Source of the DNA: Oscillospiraceae bacterium
Lineage (GTDB): Bacteria > Bacillota > Clostridia > Oscillospirales > Acutalibacteraceae
Assembly (NCBI GenBank): GCA_003526845.1
Contig: DPVM01000005.1
Coordinates: forward strand, 207,759 to 271,758
Length of the DNA stretch: 64,000 nt
Direction of reading: 5' to 3'
This document shows positions 58,431 through 64,000 of this stretch, one piece after another. Each line of letters starts with the position of its first letter. The stretch's first letter is position 1. A program made the translations under genes and the position numbers. The notes under the pieces were generated by a model. The model was not told the DNA's origin. It did no database searches and saw nothing but the letters and a program-made list of their open reading frames with translations.

Positions 58431-59157
58431 TATATTGACACTTTTTCCGGATATGTGCCGCGGCGTCCTCGGCGAAAGCATAATCGGCAGAGCGAGAAGC
58501 GCAGGCAAGGTCGAAATCAATTGCGTTGATATTCGCGATTATACACTTGACAAACACCGCCGAGTTGACGATAAACCGTACGGCGGCGGAATGGGTATGA
58601 TTATGCAGGCACAGCCGATTTACGATTGCTTTAATGCCTTGTGTGACGAAATCGGCGAAAAACCACACCTTTTGTATATGACGCCACAGGGCAAAACTCT
58701 CACGCAAAGCAGGGTAAAGGAATTTGCAAAGCTTGATAATATCGCCATTTTGTGCGGCCACTACGAGGGCATTGACGAAAGGGTTATCGAGGAACTTCAG
58801 CCCGAGGAAATCTCTGTCGGCGATTATGTATTGACGGGTGGCGAGTTGCCGGCACTTATCGTTGCTGACAGCGTTTCAAGAATGTTGCCGGGCGTTTTGT
58901 CCGACGATGAATGTTTTGAGGAGGAAAGCCATTTCAATTCGCTTTTGGAGTATCCGCAGTACACTCATCCGAGCGAGTGGCACGGCAAAACAGTTCCCGA
59001 TGTGCTTTTGTCGGGTCATCACCAAAATGTTGATAAGTGGCGCAGGGAGCGTTCGCTCGAGCGCACATATTACCGCCGACCCGATATGCTTGAAAATGCC
59101 GATTTGACAAAAAACGACAAAAAGTTTATATCTTCACTTGTTAAAAATAATAAGTAA
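58420..59157 (+). CDS. trmD: tRNA (guanine-N1)-methyltransferase TrmD
   Basis: TrmD methylates G37 of tRNAs with SAM, preventing +1 frameshifting. The 245-residue protein has the SPOUT trefoil knot motifs DDKPYGGGMGMIMQAQPI near residue 49, LCGHYEGIDERVIEEL near 111 and SVGDYVLTGGELPALIVADSVSRMLPGVL near 133. ATG 58420 follows AAAGGA; a TTG one codon upstream is ignored. rplS, often next, is not found here: ptsH-type HPr follows. Confidence 0.97.
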   Translation: MRIDILTLFPDMCRGVLGESIIGRARSAGKVEINCVDIRDYTLDKHRRVDDKPYGGGMGMIMQAQPIYDCFNALCDEIGEKPHLLYMTPQGKTLTQSRVKEFAKLDNIAILCGHYEGIDERVIEELQPEEISVGDYVLTGGELPALIVADSVSRMLPGVLSDDECFEEESHFNSLLEYPQYTHPSEWHGKTVPDVLLSGHHQNVDKWRRERSLERTYYRRPDMLENADLTKNDKKFISSLVKNNK

Positions 59158-59240
59158 CAAAAATTATGTTAAAATTGCACAAATAATCACATTTTGTTTT
59201 GGAGATAATTCATTACTCATACGAAGTTTTAAAAACTGCG

Positions 59241-59268
59241 TTGACGATAATTATTTTAGTGATATAAT
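59241..59268 (+). promoter_or_regulatory. Promoter of the HPr gene
   Basis: TTGACG (59241-59246), a 16-bp spacer and TATAAT (59263-59268). The leader is ~50 nt. Confidence 0.7.
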
Positions 59269-59324
59269 ATACAAAGTAGAAATTTAAAATAATTCTTTTT
59301 TATCTATTATGAGAGGTACACGAT

Positions 59325-59588
59325 ATGTTCGTAAAAGATGTAACAGTAGAAAACCAGGTTGGACTTCATGCTCGTCCTGCAACATTTTTCATTCAAAAGG
59401 CTAACGAGTTCAAATCTTCAATTTGGGTTGAAAAGGAAGAAAGAAGAGTAAATGCAAAATCTCTTCTCGGCGTTCTTTCTCTCGGCATTATGGGCGGAAC
59501 AGACATTCGCATCATCGCTGACGGTTCTGACGAGGAAGAAGCAGTTGAAGGTCTCGTTGCTCTTGTTAAGAGCGGTTTCAACGAGTAA
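59325..59588 (+). CDS. ptsH: HPr-family phosphocarrier protein
   Basis: The 87-residue protein has the phosphorylatable histidine in GLHARPAT (His15) and the regulatory serine in KSLLGVLSLG (about Ser46), both conserved for PTS transfer and for HPr kinase control in Firmicutes. It passes phosphate from enzyme I to sugar-specific EII components, and Ser-phosphorylated HPr drives catabolite repression through CcpA. Neither enzyme I nor HPr kinase is in the window. It has its own promoter and terminator. Confidence 0.93.
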   Translation: MFVKDVTVENQVGLHARPATFFIQKANEFKSSIWVEKEERRVNAKSLLGVLSLGIMGGTDIRIIADGSDEEEAVEGLVALVKSGFNE

Positions 59589-59602
59589 TTGTTCTTTACC
59601 AA

Positions 59603-59640
59603 AAAGTGTGGTGTCAATTTGGTACCACACTTATTTTTTT
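59603..59640 (+). terminator. Terminator after the HPr gene
   Basis: AAGTGTGGT pairs with ACCACACTT (59624-59632), followed by ATTTTTTT. Confidence 0.88.
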
Positions 59641-59689
59641 ACTTTTGAGATACATTTTGTGATATAATTATTAAAAAGGAGGGATTGTT

Positions 59690-61510
59690 TTGACCGAAAA
59701 AGAATTGCGCCGAAAAGCTATGGCTCTGCCGCTTACCCCCGGCGTTTATATTATGAAAAACAAGGATAAAAAAATAATCTATATCGGCAAGGCAAAAGCG
59801 CTTAAAAATCGCGTTTCCTCCTATTTCGGCTCTCATTCAAACCATTCGCTTAAGGTTATCAGAATGGTCGAAAATGTCGATGATTTCGATTATATCCTTT
59901 GCGATACCGAGTTTGAGGCGCTTGTCCTTGAATGTTCGCTTATTAAACAGCATATGCCGAAATACAATATTCTGCTTAAAGACGATAAAGGCTATAATTA
60001 TATCAAAATTACCAAGGAAGAGTTTCCCCGCATAAGCGAGTGCAAGCAAATGGACGATGACAATGCAACATATATAGGTCCGTTTATTTCAAACTTTTCC
60101 GTTAAAAACGCAGTTGAGGAAACGCTCAAAATTTTTAAGCTGCCGACCTGCAACAAAAAATTTCCGCGCGATTACAATAAGTCGCGTCCGTGCTTAAACG
60201 GCTTTATGGGCAATTGCTGTGCGCTTTGCAACGGCAGAATTTCAAAAGAGGAGTATGTCGCCTCTGTTGAGGACGCCGTCGCATTTTTAAAGGGCGGCAG
60301 TGCCGCCGCAGTTCGCGAAATGACTGCCAAAATGCAGGAGTATTCCGAAAACCTCGAGTTTGAAAAGGCAGCCAAACTGCGCGATAGAATCAAAGCAATT
60401 AAAAATCTTGACGAAAAGCAAAAGGTTGTTTCAATCAATGTCCCCGAGGAGGATGTTTTTGCGCTCGTCAATTCAACAAAAAAAGCGTGCTTTAATGTTA
60501 TTCGTTTTCAAAACGGCAAGCTTACCGACAGCGAGCATTGGCTTATAGACAGCGTCGACGATTTGCCGCAGGCTCGGCTTGAACTTATTGAAAGATATTA
60601 TTCAATGCGCGACCGTGTTCCGTCACGCATTGCCGTTGACGGCGAAATTGCAGACGAGGAGCTTTTACATCAATATTTGGAATCGCTCCGCAAGAAAAAG
60701 GTTGAACTTATCCATCCTCAAAAGGGTGAACACCTTGCAATTGTTAACCTTTGCATTAAAAATGCAAACGAGCATTTGGCGCAAAATCAAGGAAGACTCG
60801 GCAGGGAAATGGCAGCTCTTGAGGAGCTTGGCAACCTGCTTGGTCTTACAAAGGCACCCGAATATATTGAGTCTTACGATATTTCACACACCTTCGGCGC
60901 AGACAATGTCGCCGGAATGGTCGTTTATCACAACGGCAGACCGATGAAAAAAGCGTACAAGCGCTTTTCAATCAAGGGCTTTGACGGTCAGAACGATGTC
61001 GGCTCGATGAATGAGGTGCTCACAAGGCGTTTTAAGCATTATTATGAGGATGACGATGACAGCACATTTAAAATTTTGCCCGATTTAATTTTGCTCGACG
61101 GCGGTCAGCCGCAGGTCAACGCCGTTTTGCCCGTTATAAGGCAAATGAAGCTTGATGTGCCCGTTTTCGGAATGGTTAAGGATAATAAGCACCGTACGCG
61201 CGCTATCGCTTATGACGGCGGCGAAATCGAAATCAATTCGCACCGCGCCGCGTTTACGCTTGTTTCCTCAATTCAGGAGGATGTTCACCGCTTTGCTATC
61301 ACATATCATCACAAAAAGCATCAAAAATCCTCTTTCTCGACAAGCCTAACCAATATCAACGGTATAGGCGACAAAAAAGCAAAGGCACTTTTGAAACACT
61401 TTAAAACAATTTCTGCAATTAAATCGTCAAGCGTTGACGATTTATTGCAGGTCAAGGGTATAAGTGAAAAAAATGCACAAGATATAGTGTCATATTACGC
61501 TAATTTGTAA
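59690..61510 (+). CDS. uvrC: Excinuclease ABC subunit C
   Basis: UvrC makes the dual incisions of nucleotide excision repair. The 606-residue protein has the GIY-YIG nuclease (GVYIMKNKDKKIIYIGKAK near residue 18), a cysteine pair in NCCALCNGRIS, a UVR motif (NLEFEKAAKLRDRIKAI near 222), the RNase H-like nuclease domain (ESYDISHTFGADNVAGMVVY near 394) and a C-terminal helix-hairpin-helix tandem. It starts at TTG with an excellent AAAGGAGGG. A -10 TATAAT lies at 59663-59668 with a weak -35. Confidence 0.97.
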   Translation: MTEKELRRKAMALPLTPGVYIMKNKDKKIIYIGKAKALKNRVSSYFGSHSNHSLKVIRMVENVDDFDYILCDTEFEALVLECSLIKQHMPKYNILLKDDKGYNYIKITKEEFPRISECKQMDDDNATYIGPFISNFSVKNAVEETLKIFKLPTCNKKFPRDYNKSRPCLNGFMGNCCALCNGRISKEEYVASVEDAVAFLKGGSAAAVREMTAKMQEYSENLEFEKAAKLRDRIKAIKNLDEKQKVVSINVPEEDVFALVNSTKKACFNVIRFQNGKLTDSEHWLIDSVDDLPQARLELIERYYSMRDRVPSRIAVDGEIADEELLHQYLESLRKKKVELIHPQKGEHLAIVNLCIKNANEHLAQNQGRLGREMAALEELGNLLGLTKAPEYIESYDISHTFGADNVAGMVVYHNGRPMKKAYKRFSIKGFDGQNDVGSMNEVLTRRFKHYYEDDDDSTFKILPDLILLDGGQPQVNAVLPVIRQMKLDVPVFGMVKDNKHRTRAIAYDGGEIEINSHRAAFTLVSSIQEDVHRFAITYHHKKHQKSSFSTSLTNINGIGDKKAKALLKHFKTISAIKSSSVDDLLQVKGISEKNAQDIVSYYANL

Positions 61511-61526
61511 AATTCACAATTTATTC

Positions 61527-61555
61527 TTGACTAAGCTTTGTTATATAGTTATAAT
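61527..61555 (+). promoter_or_regulatory. Promoter of rsmD-coaD
   Basis: TTGACT (61527-61532), a 17-bp spacer and TATAAT (61550-61555), 43 bp upstream of the rsmD start. Confidence 0.78.
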
Positions 61556-61597
61556 ATTAAGAGTAAAAAACTAAGGTGATGGCATAGAGGACAAGTT

Positions 61598-62137
61598 ATG
61601 AAAGTTATTACAGGTTATGCCAGAGGCCGCAATCTTGCTACGCTTCCCGGCGCAGATGTTACAAGACCGACCACACAAAGCACTAAAGAGGCACTGTTCA
61701 GCTCGATTCAGTTTGAAATTGAGGGAAAGCGAGTGCTTGATTTGTTTGCCGGTTGCGGTCAGCTTGGTATTGAGGCGTTGTCCCGCGGGGCGTCGCACTG
61801 CACCTTTGTTGAAAGCAACAGACAGGCGTACAATACCGTCGAGTCTAATATAAAACTTTGCAAAATGGAGCACTCAAGTCAGCTTGTGTTCAGTGATGCG
61901 GTTTCCTTCCTTTCAAGAAAAAATCAATTTGATATTGCTTTTCTCGATCCGCCGTATAATAAAGGTCTTATTTTGGATTGCCTTTCAAAACTCGTCGGCA
62001 ATATGTCGAATGACGGCGTGATTATCTGCGAAAGCGACAACCGAGAGGAACTTCCTCAAACAGTCGGCGATTGGTCGGTTTCAAAGCAGAAAAAATACGG
62101 CAAGTCAAAGCTAACCTATTATCGAAAGGATATATAA
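61598..62137 (+). CDS. rsmD: 16S rRNA (guanine-N2)-methyltransferase RsmD
   Basis: RsmD methylates G966 of 16S rRNA. The 179-residue protein has the SAM-binding motif VLDLFAGCGQLGIEALSRGA near residue 47 and the catalytic FDIAFLDPPYNKG (DPPY) near 110. It opens with VITGYARGRNLATLPG and DVTRPTTQSTKEALF, typical of the family. coaD follows after 5 bp, the standard pair. Confidence 0.95.
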   Translation: MKVITGYARGRNLATLPGADVTRPTTQSTKEALFSSIQFEIEGKRVLDLFAGCGQLGIEALSRGASHCTFVESNRQAYNTVESNIKLCKMEHSSQLVFSDAVSFLSRKNQFDIAFLDPPYNKGLILDCLSKLVGNMSNDGVIICESDNREELPQTVGDWSVSKQKKYGKSKLTYYRKDI

Positions 62138-62142
62138 ATAAT

Positions 62143-62637
62143 ATGAAAACGGCAATTTGCCCGGGCAGCTTCGATCCCGTAACCCTTGGGCATTTGGATA
62201 TTATTGAGCGTGCCGCCGATATATTCGACAATGTTATTGTCCTTGTTTTAAGCAACGGCACAAAAAAGACATCGCTTTTTTCGCTTGAGGAAAGAACAGA
62301 TTTGCTCAAGCGTTGCATACAAAAGAAAAACATCACCATTGATACATACAATGGGCTTTTGGTCGAGTATGCAAAACAAAAAAATGCGGTCGCTATCGTA
62401 AAAGGCTTGCGTGCGGTTTCCGATTTCGATTGGGAATTTCAGCAGTCACTCACAAACAAATCGCTCAACCCCGATGTCGAAACGGTGTTTTTAACCGCAA
62501 AGGGTGAAAATATGTTTCTCTCATCAAGTATGGTTAAAGAGGTTTGTTCTTTGGGCGGCGATATAAGTTCTTTCGTTCCGCCTCAAATCGCAGAAGATAT
62601 TTACAAAAGATGTAAAGGAGATATTAAAAATGACTAA
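62143..62637 (+). CDS. coaD: Phosphopantetheine adenylyltransferase CoaD
   Basis: CoaD adenylates 4'-phosphopantetheine to dephospho-CoA. The 164-residue protein opens with CPGSFDPVTLGHLDIIERA (nucleotidyltransferase TxGH-type motif) and carries VKGLRAVSDFDWEFQQSLTNKSL near residue 86 and the FLSSSMVKEV motif near 125. ATG 62143 is the standard start although earlier in-frame codons exist inside rsmD. It overlaps the next gene by 8 bp. Confidence 0.96.
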   Translation: MKTAICPGSFDPVTLGHLDIIERAADIFDNVIVLVLSNGTKKTSLFSLEERTDLLKRCIQKKNITIDTYNGLLVEYAKQKNAVAIVKGLRAVSDFDWEFQQSLTNKSLNPDVETVFLTAKGENMFLSSSMVKEVCSLGGDISSFVPPQIAEDIYKRCKGDIKND

Positions 62638-63193
62638 CACAGATATTTTGCTTGAAGATCTTGAAGATGTTCTTGACGATGCTACTTCGATTCCGCTTTC
62701 AAAAAAGTGCGCTGTTGATGTTGATAAAATCAAAACAATTATTGAAGATATCAGATTAAATACACCGCAGGAGACAAAGCAGGCAAAGGCAATTGTTGAT
62801 TCAAGAAACACTATTCTTGAGGAAGCAAAGAAGGAAGCTGCCGAAATCATCAAAAAGGCACAAGCTGACGCAAGAGACCTTGTTGCTCGCGACGAAATCA
62901 CAAAGACTGCTCAGGCAGAGGCTACGGAACTTCTTTCAAAGGCTAACGAGCAGGGCAAGGCTATGGTTAAGGAAGCACAGGATCAGGCTACCGAAATCCT
63001 CAGCAACGCCACAACACAGGCTAATGAGATGGTTACATCGGCTCAAAATAAGTCGAGAGAAATGCTCAACGCTGTTAATAATTATGCAGACGATACTCTT
63101 CTTTCAATCGACGATGCACTTTATAAGGCACTCACAGATGTTCGCCGCATCCGTCAGGGCATCTCAAACGCTCAAAACAAAAAAGCAGAGTAA
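62630..63193 (+). CDS. Coiled-coil protein of unknown function downstream of coaD
   Basis: The 187-residue protein is almost wholly helical and highly charged, with alanine-rich heptads from about residue 65 to 150 (AKKEAAEIIKKAQADARDLV, KANEQGKAMVKEAQDQATEI). It resembles DivIVA/GpsB or ATP-synthase stalk-like coiled coils by composition only, which does not define function. No membrane segment is present. The N-terminal 40 residues are acidic. Similar coiled-coil proteins often follow coaD in Clostridia. AAAGGAG precedes the ATG. Confidence 0.72.
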   Translation: MTNTDILLEDLEDVLDDATSIPLSKKCAVDVDKIKTIIEDIRLNTPQETKQAKAIVDSRNTILEEAKKEAAEIIKKAQADARDLVARDEITKTAQAEATELLSKANEQGKAMVKEAQDQATEILSNATTQANEMVTSAQNKSREMLNAVNNYADDTLLSIDDALYKALTDVRRIRQGISNAQNKKAE

Positions 63194-63250
63194 TTAACGC
63201 ATCACATAAGCAATAAATGTTCAAATAAACAGAGAAATACATTGTTTTTT

Positions 63251-63279
63251 ATACCGCAGATTTTCTGCGGTATTTTTTT
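63251..63279 (+). terminator. Terminator before dxs
   Basis: ATACCGCAG (63251-63259) pairs with CTGCGGTAT (63264-63272), followed by TTTTTT. Confidence 0.92.
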
Positions 63280-63290
63280 GCCGAAAAAGC

Positions 63291-63321
63291 TTGACCTAAA
63301 GTCAACTTTATGTGCTATAAT
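63291..63321 (+). promoter_or_regulatory. Promoter of the dxs-like gene with a TTGAC palindrome
   Basis: TTGACC (63291-63296) and TATAAT (63316-63321) have a 19-bp spacer, longer than ideal. The -35 is part of an inverted repeat TTGAC-N5-GTCAA (63291-63305), a possible operator. Confidence 0.6.
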
Positions 63322-63365
63322 CTCGGTAAATTGAATTATAATATTATCGGAAAGGATTTTTAACT

Positions 63366-64000
63366 ATGTATTTGGAAAAAATTAATTCACCGGCAGATAT
63401 TAAAAGCTATTCTCTCGATGAGATGAAAGCACTTGCGCAGGAAATGCGTGACGCACTGCTTAAAAAACTCAGCATTCACGGCGGCCATTGCGGACCTAAC
63501 TTCGCTATGGTCGAGGCTACAATTGCACTTCACCGTGTTTTTGACTCTCCAAAGGATAAATTCGTTTTTGATGTTTCTCACCAAACTTATCCGCACAAAA
63601 TGCTCACCGGCAGAGCATACGGCTTTTTGGACGAGAAACGCTATGACGATATTACAGGTTACAGTTGCCCCGAGGAGAGCGAACATGATTTCTTTACGGT
63701 TGGTCATACATCAACTTCCGTCAGCCTTGCTCTCGGTCTTGCAAAAGCAAGAGATTTAAAGGGCACGGATGAAAATATCATTGCAATTATCGGCGACGGC
63801 TCACTCAGCGGAGGCGAGGCTCTCGAGGGTCTTGATATGGCGGCAGAGCTTGACGGCAACTTCATAATTGTTGTAAACGATAACGATATGTCGATTGCCG
63901 AAAATCACGGCGGTATGTATTCAAACCTTAAACTCCTCCGTGACACCGGCGGTAAAGCGGAATGCAACCTTTTCAAATCAATGGGACTTGACTATGTATT
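63366..64000 (+). CDS. dxs: 1-deoxy-D-xylulose-5-phosphate synthase-like protein (partial, divergent form)
   Basis: The N-terminal 211 residues of a thiamine-diphosphate transketolase-fold enzyme, cut by the window end. Visible motifs: LSIHGGHCGPNFAMVEATIAL near residue 38, VFDVSHQTYPHKMLTGRAYG near 61, VGHTSTSVSLALGLAKA near 104 and GDGSLSGGEALEGLDMAAEL near 132 with NDNDMSIAENHGGMY, matching the ThDP-binding GDG...N motif. Canonical Dxs has GGHLGSSLG and SGFPKRSES where this has GGHCGPNFA and TGYSCPEESE. It is therefore a divergent Dxs or a Dxs-like paralogue of the kind common in Clostridia. AAAGGA lies upstream of ATG 63366. Confidence 0.85.
   Translation, partial: MYLEKINSPADIKSYSLDEMKALAQEMRDALLKKLSIHGGHCGPNFAMVEATIALHRVFDSPKDKFVFDVSHQTYPHKMLTGRAYGFLDEKRYDDITGYSCPEESEHDFFTVGHTSTSVSLALGLAKARDLKGTDENIIAIIGDGSLSGGEALEGLDMAAELDGNFIIVVNDNDMSIAENHGGMYSNLKLLRDTGGKAECNLFKSMGLDYV

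Overview
The window looks like the chromosome of an anaerobic, low-to-moderate-GC Firmicute of the class Clostridia, probably a gut Oscillospirales/Ruminococcaceae-type organism. This rests on gene content and order: smc-ftsY, ylxM-ffh-rpsP-khpA-rimM-trmD, corC-phoH-ybeY-era-yqzL-recO-mutS2, yqeK, rsfS after nadD, and the paired M16 proteases upstream of lgt. Secreted or cytosolic glycan enzymes (GH95, GH28, sulfatase) sit next to GPH-type transporters, and the 2-hydroxyacyl-CoA dehydratase-type iron-sulfur proteins are typical of strict anaerobes. No plasmid, prophage, insertion sequence or CRISPR array was seen. Species assignment is not possible from the sequence alone.

Layout. 1-6.4 kb: housekeeping operon (end of smc, ftsY, rdgB, yhbY, nadD, yqeK, rsfS, leuS) closed by a hairpin. 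6.4-11 kb: a GH95 lipoprotein divergent from an AraC regulator, with a perfect 11-bp inverted repeat between them, then a TetR regulator and a phosphodiesterase. 11-17.2 kb: three unknown small proteins, an M16 protease pair, lgt, folD, pncC and a lone tRNA-Thr(CGT). 17.3-22.2 kb: accessory stretch with AT-rich genes, a small P-loop protein, a membrane protein, a TPR glycosyltransferase and a collagen-like surface/spore protein that appears to start at AUU. 22.2-28.2 kb: a CooC-like nickel-chaperone ATPase, two 2-hydroxyacyl-CoA dehydratase/benzoyl-CoA reductase-type subunits, their ATP-dependent activator, a 54-residue membrane peptide and a protein tentatively related to acetyl-CoA synthase, followed by an Rrf2 regulator with a cysteine triad. 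This is the best candidate for an undescribed system.

28.2-36.3 kb: peptidases, a DUF2804-type protein, a Na/Pi symporter, a GH28 enzyme and a GPH transporter. 36.4-40 kb: a strong promoter, a 31-residue leader peptide, an attenuator-like hairpin and an ABC exporter pair whose first gene has lost most of its nucleotide-binding domain at an 8-bp tandem repeat. 40-47.5 kb: hpf, a zinc-ribbon membrane protein, a TauE/sulfatase/GPH-transporter locus for sulfated glycans and an FkbM methyltransferase. 47.6-64 kb: mostly core genes: corC-phoH-ybeY-era-yqzL-recO-mutS2, azlCD, ylxM-ffh-rpsP-khpA, rimM-trmD, HPr, uvrC, rsmD-coaD with a coiled-coil protein, and the start of a divergent dxs.

Many operons are separated by clear stem-loop/T-run terminators, and several have near-consensus sigma-A promoters with 17-bp spacers. 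Function calls rest on motifs and family knowledge; no database search was run.
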